From NCBI RefSeq assembly GCF_007483665.1, contig NZ_VIQO01000013.1:1-64000 (forward strand): DNA of 64,000 nucleotides, read 5' to 3'. Below, one piece after another: positions 24,257-32,417 of this stretch. The notes under the pieces were generated by a model. That model was not told where the DNA came from. It did not search any database and saw nothing but the letters and a program-made list of their open reading frames with translations. The stretch comes from Catellatospora sichuanensis. GTDB taxonomy: Bacteria; Actinomycetota; Actinomycetes; Mycobacteriales; Micromonosporaceae. The position numbers and the translations under genes are program-made. Every line of letters starts with the position of its first letter. The stretch's first letter is position 1.

Positions 24257-24291
24257 ATGTGGCGGGGCCCGAAGGGCTCCGCCACATTTTT
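24257..24291 (+). terminator. Canonical Rho-independent terminator after serC
   Basis: ATGTGGCGGGGCCC (24257-24270) pairs with GGGCTCCGCCACAT (24274-24287) around a GAA loop, with one G-T pair, and runs into TTTTT at 24287-24291. It is the only palindrome noticed in the window with a clear T-tract. Confidence 0.85.
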
Positions 24292-24437
24292 GTCCGCGTA
24301 CCGGTGAATGCCTGCGGCATTTGGGGCGATTAGAGGGTGTCTTGGATAGGCTCGCCCCTTCCGCCGGGTGTAGCCGGCGGGACAGCTGGGCAAGCGCCAG
24401 AGGTGAGCCCGACCGACCAGCGCAAGGGGTCCCTCCG

Positions 24438-25634
24438 GTGACGAGGCAGCAGGAAGCGAGCACACCGCACGTGGCACGCGGTGGCCCGGCCCATGCGGTG
24501 ACGCGGGCGGTCCAGCACCCGGCCAGGCTCCGGCCCGCAGCGCCGGCCAGGCCGGAGACCGCTCGGCCGGACGTCGCGGCTGCGCCCGCGGAGCAGGCGG
24601 CCCCGCCCCGGCGGCTGCTGGTGCTCGACGGGCTGCGGCTGGCCGCGGCACTGCTGGTGGTCGCCCATCACCTGGTACGCGGACCGTGGGGCGTCGAGCC
24701 CGGCTCGCTGTTCGGACCGCTGGCCGCCGTCGCCTCCTTCGGCTGGCTCGGCGTGAACCTGTTCTTCCTCATCAGCGGGTTCGTCATCTGCCTGAGCAGC
24801 TGGGGCCGCGGCCTCGGCGAGTTCGCGGTGTCCCGGGCGGTCCGGCTGTTCCCGGCGTACTGGGTCGGCGTCGTGCTGACCACCGCGGTGCTGGCCGCCT
24901 GGCCGGCGCTGCGCGGGCCGCTGCCCGCCCCGGAGTCGCTGGTCAACCTGACCATGCTGCAGAGCGGGCTGGGCGTCACCGACCAGGACTGGTCCTACTG
25001 GTCGCTCGGCGCCGAACTGCGCTTCTACCTGCTCTTCGCGATCGTGGTCTGGCTGGGCGTGACCTGCCGCCGGGTCGTCTACTTCTGCACCGTGTGGACG
25101 CTGGTCGCCGCGTTCTCCACCACCTGGGACCAGCGCTGGATCGACAACATGATCGTGCCGGAGTTCGCGCCGTACTTCGTCGCGGGCGTGGCCCTGTTCC
25201 TGATCCACAGGTTCGGCGCCAACCTGCTGCTGTGGGGGCTGGTCGGGGTCAACTGGCTGATCGCGCTGTACCGGCTGCAGGGCTACCCGGCCCTGGCGCA
25301 CTTCCACCTCGACTGGTGGAGCGTCGCCGCCGTGGTCACCGGCTGCTTCGCGCTGCTGGCGGCGATCGCGCTCGGCGCGTTCCAGCGCGTCTCCTGGCGC
25401 TGGCTGACCGTCGCGGGCGCGCTGACCTATCCGCTCTACCTGATCCACCAGGCCATCGGGCAGACACTGATCCTCGCCCTACGCGACCGGGTGCCGCACT
25501 GGCTGCTGCTGGCCGGGATCGTCGCGCTGATGCTCGGCGTCGCCTGGCTCGTCCACCGCTATGTGGAACGTCCGCTCGGCGGCCGCCTCAAACGGAGTCT
25601 GACCACCTCGCTCGCAGCCGTACGCAGGGGCTGA
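24438..25634 (+). CDS. Acyltransferase 3 family membrane protein (OafA-like)
   Basis: 398 residues from GTG 24438. After an Ala/Pro-rich cytoplasmic tail of about 55 residues, LLVLDGLRLAAALLVVAHHL begins the acyltransferase-3 domain with the catalytic His in VAHHLV. FGWLGVNLFFLISGFVICLS and the SRAVRLFPAYWV segment carry the conserved Arg. About ten membrane spans follow, ending YLIHQAIGQTLI and a YVERPL motif. Such enzymes O-acylate surface sugars, antibiotics or peptidoglycan. The 24292-24437 leader has GC-rich potential stems but matches no riboswitch class I could recognise. Confidence 0.82.
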   Translation: MTRQQEASTPHVARGGPAHAVTRAVQHPARLRPAAPARPETARPDVAAAPAEQAAPPRRLLVLDGLRLAAALLVVAHHLVRGPWGVEPGSLFGPLAAVASFGWLGVNLFFLISGFVICLSSWGRGLGEFAVSRAVRLFPAYWVGVVLTTAVLAAWPALRGPLPAPESLVNLTMLQSGLGVTDQDWSYWSLGAELRFYLLFAIVVWLGVTCRRVVYFCTVWTLVAAFSTTWDQRWIDNMIVPEFAPYFVAGVALFLIHRFGANLLLWGLVGVNWLIALYRLQGYPALAHFHLDWWSVAAVVTGCFALLAAIALGAFQRVSWRWLTVAGALTYPLYLIHQAIGQTLILALRDRVPHWLLLAGIVALMLGVAWLVHRYVERPLGGRLKRSLTTSLAAVRRG

Positions 25635-25827
25635 ACCGGCCCCACCGGCCACCGTGGACACGGGGACATGCCCGCACGCGAATGTGAGCGTGTCGTCAGA
25701 GTCGGCGTGGCGGGTGCGCGGGGGTGCCTTCAACGCGTACGGTGTTGTCTTGGGAACGTCATACCGTGGCCGGGAGCTCCCCCCGGCAGCCACGGCATGG
25801 ACCGGGCACAGGGGACGGAGGCTGACG

Positions 25828-26847
25828 ATGCGACCCGTACGGTTCGTCGCCCTCTCCGAAGACGGCCAGGCGCTCGTCCTCGCGGACGAGGTCGGTCGTC
25901 TACTGGCGCTGCCCATCGACGACCGCGTCGCCTCGGCGACGCATCCCGACCGCGGCTCCGGCGCGCACACGATGACCATCACCGCGTCGCCCTTCGACGC
26001 CGCCACCGTGCTGTCCCCACGGGACATCCAGTCGCGCATCCGCTCCGGCGAGAGCGCCGACGACGTGGCCCGCATCGCGGGCGTGCCGGTCGACCGTGTG
26101 CTGCGCTACGCCGGCCCGGTGCTGCAGGAGCGGGCCATGCTCGCCCAGCACGCGCGCCGCACCCGGCTGAAGAGCTCGGACAAGGGCGCGACCCTCGCCG
26201 ACGTCGTGGACGGCCGGCTGGCCCAGCACGGCATCGACACGGAGAAGATCTCCTGGGACGCCTACCGGCGCGACGACGGCACCTGGCGCATCGTCGCCAC
26301 CTGGCCGTCGGGCAAGGCCACCGCGCAGGCGATCTGGGAGCTCGACCGCAACCGGCAGTCCGTGTCGCCCTATGACGACATGGCGCAGTACCTGTGCGCC
26401 GAGCGTCCCACCCAGATCCTGGGCCAGGACCCGACCGCGGGCCAGACCGCCGCGCCCAGCCGCAGCGGCCACGGCCTGCCCTCGGCCGGCGACACCGCGC
26501 GCCGCCCGGGTCGCGACCCGATCCGGGCCGGCCGCGACGCGCTGGTCGCCGCGATGGACCGGCCCCTGGGCAGCGGCCCCGGCCGCGGCCTCGACGTGCC
26601 CTCCGACGCGCCGCGCCAGCGCCCGGCCAGCGCCGTGCTGGCAGGTGGCCGGGACAGCAGCGCCTTCGACGAGGACGCGGACGCGCCCAAGGAGGTGCCG
26701 GCCGTGCCGTCGCTGGCCGTGCTGCGCCCGCGCCGGCAGCCCGTCGACAACAACGCCGCGAGCGGCACCGGCGACAAGCCGCGCAAGCGCCTGCCGAGCT
26801 GGGACGACGTGCTCTTCGGCGGCGCCCCGGCGGCCCGGGAGAACTGA
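25828..26847 (+). CDS. sepH: Septation regulator SepH (DUF3071)
   Basis: 339 residues. The N-terminal DUF3071 domain (MRPVRFVALSEDGQALVLADEVGRL) includes a helix-turn-helix-like segment (SPRDIQSRIRSGESADDVARIAGVPVDRVLRYAGPV). The LSSDKGATLADVV-like linker (KSSDKGATLADVVDGRL) and SWDAYRRDDGTWRIVATW segment follow, then a disordered Pro/Arg/Asp-rich C-terminal tail. In Streptomyces SepH binds FtsZ and stimulates its assembly during sporulation septation. GGAGG lies eight bases upstream of ATG 25828, which fixes this start over longer frames. Confidence 0.9.
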   Translation: MRPVRFVALSEDGQALVLADEVGRLLALPIDDRVASATHPDRGSGAHTMTITASPFDAATVLSPRDIQSRIRSGESADDVARIAGVPVDRVLRYAGPVLQERAMLAQHARRTRLKSSDKGATLADVVDGRLAQHGIDTEKISWDAYRRDDGTWRIVATWPSGKATAQAIWELDRNRQSVSPYDDMAQYLCAERPTQILGQDPTAGQTAAPSRSGHGLPSAGDTARRPGRDPIRAGRDALVAAMDRPLGSGPGRGLDVPSDAPRQRPASAVLAGGRDSSAFDEDADAPKEVPAVPSLAVLRPRRQPVDNNAASGTGDKPRKRLPSWDDVLFGGAPAAREN

Positions 26848-26856
26848 CCTCGTTTT

Positions 26857-26902
26857 GGCCTGCTCGTTTCGGGACGCTTGAGCGTCCCGAAACGAGCAGG
26901 CC
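26857..26902 (+). terminator. Perfect 22-bp-arm palindrome after sepH
   Basis: The arms 26857-26878 and 26881-26902 are exact reverse complements around TG. The core GCTCGTTTCGGGACGCT and its complement recur in the palindrome at 44808-44847. It has no adequate T-tract. It begins 10 bases after the sepH stop. Confidence 0.7.
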
Positions 26903-26956
26903 ATATCACTTTCAACCCTGCCGGGAGCCGTGCGGACGGGGATAGGGTGAGGACTC

Positions 26957-27943
26957 ATGGAGTTCACCACTGTGGGCCGTACCGGCCTGACCGTCAGCAG
27001 GTTCTGTCTCGGGACCATGAACTTCGGCCCCAAGACGTCCGAACCGGACAGCCACGCCATCATGGACCGCGCCCTCGATCACGGCATCAACTTCTTCGAC
27101 ACCGCCGACGTGTACGGCTGGAAGCTCGGCGAGGGCGTCACCGAGCAGATCATCGGCAACTGGTTCGCGCAGGGCGGGGGCCGCCGCGACAAGGTCGTGC
27201 TGGCCACGAAGGTGTACGGCAAGATGGGCGAGTGGCCCAACGAGCAGGGCCTGTCCGCCCGGCACATCGTCAAGGCCGCCGACGCGTCGCTGCGCCGCCT
27301 GCAGACCGACCACATCGACCTGTACCAGATGCACCACGTGGACCGGAAGACGCCGTGGGACGAGATCTGGCAGGCGATGGAGACCCTCGTCGCCGCCGGC
27401 AAGGTGCTCTACGTCGGCTCGTCCAACTTCGCCGGCTGGCACATCGCGGCCGCGCAGGAGGCCGCTCGCAGCCGCCACTTCCTCGGCCTCGTCTCTGAGC
27501 AGTGCATCTACAACCTGATGACCCGTGCCGTCGAGCTGGAGGTCATCCCCGCCGCGCAGCAGTACGGCGTGGGCATCATTCCGTGGTCGCCGCTGCACGG
27601 CGGGCTGCTGAGCGGAGCGCTCCGCAAGATCAAGGACGGCACGGCGGCACGGTCCGGCGAGGGCCGCGCCAACGACACGCTCGCCGAGCACCGCGGCACC
27701 ATCGAGGCGTACGAGAAGCTCTGCGAGTCGCTCGACGCCGACCCCGCCGACGTCGCGCTGGCCTGGCTGCTGTCACGACCCGGCGTGACCGCCCCGATCA
27801 TCGGCCCCCGCACCGCCGAGCAGCTCGACAAGACCCTCGGCGCGCTGACCCTCACCCTGGACGAGGACACCCTGACCCGCCTCGACGAGCTGTTCCCGCC
27901 CGTCGGCAAGGGCGGCCCGGGGCCCGAAGCCTGGGCCTGGTGA
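26957..27943 (+). CDS. Aldo/keto reductase (YajO/Kv-beta-like)
   Basis: 328 residues. The tetrad is visible in FFDTADVYGW (Asp, Tyr), VLATKVYGKMG (Lys) and LYQMHHVD (His). VGSSNFAGWHIAAAQEA, IIPWSPLHGGLLSG and the C-terminal PIIGPRTAEQLDKTLGAL cofactor loop place it with the longer AKR11/12-like oxidoreductases that use NADPH. The substrate is unknown. GGTGAGGA precedes the start. The preceding palindrome separates it from sepH. Confidence 0.9.
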   Translation: MEFTTVGRTGLTVSRFCLGTMNFGPKTSEPDSHAIMDRALDHGINFFDTADVYGWKLGEGVTEQIIGNWFAQGGGRRDKVVLATKVYGKMGEWPNEQGLSARHIVKAADASLRRLQTDHIDLYQMHHVDRKTPWDEIWQAMETLVAAGKVLYVGSSNFAGWHIAAAQEAARSRHFLGLVSEQCIYNLMTRAVELEVIPAAQQYGVGIIPWSPLHGGLLSGALRKIKDGTAARSGEGRANDTLAEHRGTIEAYEKLCESLDADPADVALAWLLSRPGVTAPIIGPRTAEQLDKTLGALTLTLDEDTLTRLDELFPPVGKGGPGPEAWAW

Positions 27944-27978
27944 CCCGACCACCACCCGCTCCGAGCGCGGTCTCGGGC

Positions 27979-28521
27979 TCAGAGCGGGTGGTGGGCGAGC
28001 GGCGTATAGGACGGATTCGGTCCGAGCATGCTGCGGACCAGGACGAGTTCCGTGACGGGCCAGGTCGGGCCGGTGTAGTCGCGCAGCACGGCCAGGTCGG
28101 CGGTGAGGTCGGCGTGGCCGATCCGGTCGCCGGGGCGGGCGACGGTGAGGTGCGGGGCGAACCGCTTGTCGTCGGGATGCAGGCGGTGTGCCCGCAACTC
28201 GCGGCGCACCGCGCGGCCCACCCGGGTGAGGCCCTCGACGTCACCCTCGACGCCCGCCCAGAGCACCGTGGAACGCCCGTGGCCGAACTTGCCGCCGCCG
28301 CGGATCCGCAGGTCACCCACCGAACCCTCCACCGCGGACACGGCCAGCGCGGCCGATCCGGCCGACTCGTCGGGCACCTCGCCCAGGAACGCCAGTGTCA
28401 GGTGCCAGCGCTCGGTGGGGGTGACCCGTGCGCGGGCCAGTCCGACGGCGAGGCCCTGCACCACGGTGGCCAGATGATCCACCGCCTCCGGAGGCGGAAA
28501 TACGGCGACGAACAGGCGCAT
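27979..28521 (-). CDS. thpR: RNA 2',3'-cyclic phosphodiesterase
   Basis: 180 residues, the usual length. The two H-x-T-x motifs of the 2H phosphoesterase family are WHLTLAFLG and APHLTVAR, and the N-terminus MRLFVAVFPP is typical. The enzyme opens 2',3'-cyclic phosphates to 2'-phosphates; the cellular RNA target is uncertain. The start codon overlaps the stop of the upstream membrane gene by one base (ATGA arrangement), so the two are co-transcribed and translationally coupled. Confidence 0.9.
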   Translation of the reverse strand: MRLFVAVFPPPEAVDHLATVVQGLAVGLARARVTPTERWHLTLAFLGEVPDESAGSAALAVSAVEGSVGDLRIRGGGKFGHGRSTVLWAGVEGDVEGLTRVGRAVRRELRAHRLHPDDKRFAPHLTVARPGDRIGHADLTADLAVLRDYTGPTWPVTELVLVRSMLGPNPSYTPLAHHPL

Positions 28522-29090
28522 CAGCCGTCCGCGAGGACCACTCCAGCCGCGATGAGCGCACCCTCGACGCGTACCCGCTCGATCTGCAGGTCGAGGCCGT
28601 CCACCTCGGTCAGATGCTCGTCGATGCCGAGGCACTGGCACGCATCGCGCAGCGCCTGGTCGTAGCCGGCATCGTCGCGGGGCAGCTCGCGCAGCCGGTC
28701 GACGATCTCCTCGAACGGCACCAGCGTCGGCCCGGCCGGCGCGGGCTGCGGCAGCCAGGCGGGCGCGAGGCCGACCGCGCTGAGGCGCTCGGCGGCGAAC
28801 TGGACCATGCTCTCCCGGGCGGAGCCCATGGCGACCGTGGCGACCCGGGCCGCGGCGACCCAGGGCGGGCCGGCGGGCGGGGCCGGGGCGAACGCGCGCT
28901 CCAGCCGGTCCAGGGTGCGCTGTTCGTGCCAGGACTCGCGGACCTGCTCGGCCCGGGTGCGCATCTGCGTGACGACGTCATCGGCGCAGATCACCGCGGC
29001 GATGGCCGCCGGCATACCGACGAGCGCCATCACTCCGAGAGTGAGCGGAAGAGCGCTGTCGGTCGCCACATCAAACGACACTATGCCCAT
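28521..29090 (-). CDS. Hypothetical protein with N-terminal membrane span
   Basis: Not recognised. 189 residues from ATG 29090 with AAAGGA upstream. The N-terminus LPLTLGVMALVGMPAAIAAVICA is a membrane segment. The remainder is helical and acidic, with many Ala and Pro (RTLDRLERAFAPAPPAGPPW) and a C-terminal cysteine in RDACQCLGIDEHL. It overlaps thpR by one base and follows the RDD gene in the same direction, so the three may form an operon. No catalytic motif is visible. Confidence 0.55.
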   Translation of the reverse strand: MGIVSFDVATDSALPLTLGVMALVGMPAAIAAVICADDVVTQMRTRAEQVRESWHEQRTLDRLERAFAPAPPAGPPWVAAARVATVAMGSARESMVQFAAERLSAVGLAPAWLPQPAPAGPTLVPFEEIVDRLRELPRDDAGYDQALRDACQCLGIDEHLTEVDGLDLQIERVRVEGALIAAGVVLADG

Positions 29091-29173
29091 CGGTCCTTTC
29101 ACCGCCACTCGATAGCCGTCACCGTCACTCGACCGGCGCCTGGTGTGCAGGTCAGGCATCTCCCGCCATGAGG

Positions 29174-29626
29174 TCAGCCATCGACGACGACCGTCCGGCA
29201 CAGCTTGTCGGCCAGCGTCTGCCGCTTGGCGTCCCACAGCGGGAACAGGAAGCCCAGGTAGCAGATGACGGCGTCGACGAGATGGGCGAGATCGCGCAGG
29301 AACGCGCGCCCCGCGCCGACCGGGGTGCCGGTGGCGTCGCCGACCAGCCTGACGCCCAGCAGCCTGCGCCCCCAGCTCAGTCCGGTGTCCCCGGCCTGGA
29401 TCCACCGGTTGTAGCCGACGACCGCCAACCCGAGCAGCAGCACGCTCCAGTAGACGACGCCGCCGCCGCTCGGCGGGCCGGGCACGACCTGCCCGGTGCG
29501 CGGATCGAGCGAGGGCACGACCACGTCAGGGCCGTCCAGCACGGAGGCGAGGACGACGAACGCGGCGGCGATCGCGAGGTCGATCAGCGCCGCGCCGACG
29601 CGTTTGATCCAGGATGCGTAGGTCAC
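29174..29626 (-). CDS. RDD-family membrane protein
   Basis: 150 residues from a GTG start with GGAG upstream. The N-terminal ASWIKRVGAALIDLAIAAAFVVL carries the Arg...Asp signature at the edge of the first membrane span. YWSVLLLGLAVVGYNRWIQ and LSWGRRLLGVRLV follow, and VDAVICYLGFLFPLWDAKRQTLADKLCRTVVV is the typical closing segment. RDD proteins are small integral membrane proteins, some linked to ion exchange; no precise role is known here. Confidence 0.82.
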   Translation of the reverse strand: MTYASWIKRVGAALIDLAIAAAFVVLASVLDGPDVVVPSLDPRTGQVVPGPPSGGGVVYWSVLLLGLAVVGYNRWIQAGDTGLSWGRRLLGVRLVGDATGTPVGAGRAFLRDLAHLVDAVICYLGFLFPLWDAKRQTLADKLCRTVVVDG

Positions 29627-29657
29627 GCCTGCTCCGGTGGGGGTGAGGGGGCGGCAT

Positions 29658-29718
29658 GATCGCGGTCTCGGGTCAGAAACTGAGGTCAGACCGCGGGTTC
29701 TGACCTCAAACAGCGATC
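29658..29718. terminator. Nested hairpin upstream of RDD gene
   Basis: TGAGGTCAGA (29681-29690) pairs exactly with TCTGACCTCA (29699-29708), and GATCGC near 29660 pairs with GCGATC near 29715. A further GGGTCAGAA near 29670 could pair alternatively. It lies after the stop of the leftward mycothiol-enzyme gene. Confidence 0.55.
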
Positions 29719-29741
29719 ACGGAGTGGTCGACGCGGCGGCG

Positions 29742-30482
29742 CTACTGGGTCGCGGTGCCCAGTAGGTCGCGGAGCTTGGCGACGAGGGCGGCGTCGCCGG
29801 TGGCGGTCACCGTGGCGTCGTCCGCGCGTCGCCAGAGCCAGCGCAGCAGTGCGTCCGGCGTGCCGGTGACCTCGGCTGCGGCCGGCGCGTCGCCCTCGGA
29901 CACGGCGAGCGTGTCCGGTCCGATCGCGACCAGCCAGCGCCGCCCGCCCGCGGCCATGGCGACGGACCGGCCGTCGGTGCCGGTCAGGCCCGCGACGAAG
30001 TAGTCGTGCCAGGCGCCGACGCTGTATTCCAGGAAGATGCGCAGCACCTCGTCGATGCCGTCGAGGGCCAGGTCGTCGGGCACGTCGACGGACGGCACCG
30101 CGGCCGCCAGTTCGGCGTCGATCCTGTGGATCACGGTCTCCTGGGCCATCCGCCGACGCCAGAAGCCGACCGTGGGGTCCGGCGCGTACCAGTTGCCGGC
30201 GGGCTCGTCGTCGGCGCGGACGGCGAGTTCGGCGGTCAGCTCCAGGTAGGCCCGGTGCAGCTGGGCCTGGGTGTCCTCCTGGGCGAGCTCGGCGGGCGGC
30301 CAGTCGACCGGCTCGGCCTTGTCCCGGATGCAGGCGACCTTGTGCAGGTAGACCGCGGCGACATGACGGTCCAGGTCGTCGACCGTCCAGCCGGGGCAGG
30401 TCGGCACCGGCCGGTCGAGATTGCCGGAGCTGACCTCGACCAGCCGGGCGAAATCGGAGTCGAGTGCGGCACGGAAGTCCAT
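29742..30482 (-). CDS. Maleylpyruvate isomerase-family, mycothiol-dependent protein
   Basis: About 246 residues. The N-terminal DinB/MDMPI four-helix domain shows PTCPGWTVDDLDRHVAAVYLHK and TVIHRIDAELA, with the histidines and acidic residue that bind the divalent metal. A C-terminal domain of about 90 residues (SVAMAAGGRRWLVAIGPDTL ... PDALLRWLWRR) is the usual MDMPI C-terminal unit. Family members use mycothiol, the actinobacterial thiol; the substrate is not known. ATG 30491 is an alternative start. The MFS gene ends four to thirteen bases upstream, so it is probably the last gene of the marR-MFS operon. Confidence 0.8.
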   Translation of the reverse strand: MDFRAALDSDFARLVEVSSGNLDRPVPTCPGWTVDDLDRHVAAVYLHKVACIRDKAEPVDWPPAELAQEDTQAQLHRAYLELTAELAVRADDEPAGNWYAPDPTVGFWRRRMAQETVIHRIDAELAAAVPSVDVPDDLALDGIDEVLRIFLEYSVGAWHDYFVAGLTGTDGRSVAMAAGGRRWLVAIGPDTLAVSEGDAPAAAEVTGTPDALLRWLWRRADDATVTATGDAALVAKLRDLLGTATQ

Positions 30483-30495
30483 GGACCGCATTCCA

Positions 30496-31791
30496 TCACG
30501 CGGCGGCGACACTCTCCTGACGTACGACCCGCACCCACGGCATGGGCAGAGCCTGGAAGGCCAGCCGGTCCCCGGCGTGCCGCAGCTGCCACACGAGCGC
30601 CCCCAGCGCCGCGAGCAGGGAGACCACACCGCCGAGCCAGATACTGGCCGCAGCGCCGAAGTGCTCCGCGACCCAGCTGATGGCCATCGAGCCGATGGGC
30701 GCGGTGCCCATGAAGATCAGCACGTACAGCGCCATCACCCGGCCGCGGAACGCGCCCTCCACGCCGAGCTGCACGCGCTGGTTCGCGGCCTGGCCCAGGA
30801 AGACCGAACTGAACCCGGTCGGCACCAGCAGCAGCAGGACCAGCCACTTGTACGGCGCGAAGCCCACCGCGATCGCCAGCAGGCCGAACGCGACCGCAGC
30901 CGCGAGCAGCAGGTAGACCGAGGGGCGGCTCTTGCGGGCGGTGCCCGCCAGCGCGCCGGCCAGCGCGCCGACCGCCAGCGCCGTGTTGAACAGGCCGAAG
31001 GTGGCCGCACCGGTGGCGAACACCGTCTTGGCCAGCAACGCGAGGGTGAGCTGGAAGTTGTAGCCGAACATCGCGATCACGAACATCATCGCCATCGGCA
31101 GCAGCAGGTCGTGCCGGGTACGCACGTAGCGCAGCCCGTCGGCCACCTTCGCCTCGGCGCGCTCGTCACGGGGCAGCAGCTCGGGGCGGTGCAGCTCGGT
31201 CGGGTTCATCCGGGCCTGCATGAGCACCGGCGCGATCGCCATCACCGTGCTGACCAGGAAGACCGGGCCGGTGCCCAGCCAGGCGATGGCGACACCGGCC
31301 AGCGCCGGGCCGGTGATGCGGGCGGTCTGGAAGGTGGCGGCGGACAGGGACAGGGCGTTGGGCAGCAGCGGCTTGCCCACCAGCTCCGACACGAACGCCT
31401 GGCGCACCGGCGTCTCGATGGCCTGGGCCACGCCGAGCAGGCCCGCGAAGATCATGATGTGCCACAGCTCGATGACCCCGGTGGCGATCAGGACGGCCTG
31501 CGCGATGGCCAGCACGGCCCACACGCCGTTGGAGACCATCAGCAGGGTGCGCTTGTCGAAGCGGTCGGCGAGGGTGCCGGCGTACAGGGTGAGCAGCATG
31601 ACCGGCACGAACTGGAGTGCGGTGACCAGGCCGAGCGCGGTCGGGGAGTCGTTGCTCAGCTCCAGGACCAGCCAGTCCTGGGCGACGTACATCATCCACA
31701 CGCCGATCAGCTTGACCAGCTGACCGCTCGCGAAGAGCCGGTAGTTGCGAACCGTCAGGGAACGGAAGGTGGTGCTCAGTCTTGCCCGCAC
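30496..31791 (-). CDS. MFS transporter (EntS/MFS_3 type)
   Basis: 431 residues from GTG 31791 with GAGGAGG about 12 bases upstream. Twelve hydrophobic segments are predicted by eye. Family motifs are FASGQLVKLIGVWMMYVAQDW in span 1 and GTLADRFDKRTLLMVSNGVW in the loop between spans 2 and 3, the MFS motif A. These exporters pump siderophores, drugs or other small molecules out with proton exchange. The gene follows the MarR regulator by 109 bases and is the likely target of its control. Confidence 0.85.
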   Translation of the reverse strand: MRARLSTTFRSLTVRNYRLFASGQLVKLIGVWMMYVAQDWLVLELSNDSPTALGLVTALQFVPVMLLTLYAGTLADRFDKRTLLMVSNGVWAVLAIAQAVLIATGVIELWHIMIFAGLLGVAQAIETPVRQAFVSELVGKPLLPNALSLSAATFQTARITGPALAGVAIAWLGTGPVFLVSTVMAIAPVLMQARMNPTELHRPELLPRDERAEAKVADGLRYVRTRHDLLLPMAMMFVIAMFGYNFQLTLALLAKTVFATGAATFGLFNTALAVGALAGALAGTARKSRPSVYLLLAAAVAFGLLAIAVGFAPYKWLVLLLLVPTGFSSVFLGQAANQRVQLGVEGAFRGRVMALYVLIFMGTAPIGSMAISWVAEHFGAAASIWLGGVVSLLAALGALVWQLRHAGDRLAFQALPMPWVRVVRQESVAAA

Positions 31792-31900
31792 GCGGAGTGC
31801 GCCTCCTCGGATAGCCTTGCCGCCGCTCACCGGCCGGGGTGTCCCGGTCGGATCGGACGGATCAGGCCTCCGCTTGCCCTGATCGCGAGTTCCCCCGCGA

Positions 31901-32356
31901 TCAGTCGCGCGCGAGCCGCTCCAGCAGTGCTGCGGCACGTACCACCGTGTCGCGTTCCTGGGCGGTGAACCCCGCCAGCTTGCCGGCCAGCCATTCGTCG
32001 CGCACCCGCTGGTAGTCCTCCAGCACCGCGAGCCCCTGTTCGCTGGGCGACAGCAGAACCTGCCGCCCGTCGGTGGGGTGCGGCGTCCGGCTGATCAGAC
32101 CGCGTTCTTCCAGCTTCGCCACGATCTTGGTCATCGTGGGCGGTTGCACCCGCTCCGCCTCGGACAGCTCGCGCGGGGTGAGCGCGCCGCCGATCCGCAG
32201 GCTGGTGAGGGCCGAAAGCTGGGTCACGGTGAGATCGCCGACCGGGCGCTCCTGGCGCAGCCGACGGTTGAGCCGGGTGATGGCGTCGCGAAGCCGCTCG
32301 GTCAGCTCCTCGGGAGAAGCTTGCGTCACCATCACCACCTGCTCCGTCACGCTCAT
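31901..32356 (-). CDS. MarR-family transcriptional regulator
   Basis: 151 residues. The winged helix reads LTVTQLSALTSLRIGGALTPRELSEAERVQPPTMTKIVAKLEERGLISRTPHPTDGRQVLLSPSE-like, with the recognition helix around PPTMTKIVAKLE and the wing Arg in TDGRQVLL. MarR proteins act as dimers on palindromes and lose DNA affinity on binding ligands. A 15-bp palindrome overlaps its start codon and the MFS exporter lies downstream, so autoregulation and pump control are likely. The ligand is unknown. Confidence 0.9.
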   Translation of the reverse strand: MSVTEQVVMVTQASPEELTERLRDAITRLNRRLRQERPVGDLTVTQLSALTSLRIGGALTPRELSEAERVQPPTMTKIVAKLEERGLISRTPHPTDGRQVLLSPSEQGLAVLEDYQRVRDEWLAGKLAGFTAQERDTVVRAAALLERLARD

Positions 32357-32369
32357 TAGCTTAGCTAAT
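32355..32369. promoter_or_regulatory. Probable MarR operator
   Basis: ATTAGCT-T-AGCTAAT is a perfect inverted repeat with one central base. It begins within the marR start codon region. A further GGCTAA half-site follows at 32376-32381. AT-rich palindromes of this size are typical MarR sites in high-GC genomes. Confidence 0.65.
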
Positions 32370-32417
32370 AAGCCTGGCTAACGATATCCTTTTACCCAGG
32401 TGAGCGCGGTCACGCTC

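Noticed and set aside
24292-24437. Possible riboswitch in the leader of the acyltransferase gene
   Set aside because: GC-rich stems can be drawn, but no conserved core of cobalamin, ydaO or other known classes could be recognised.
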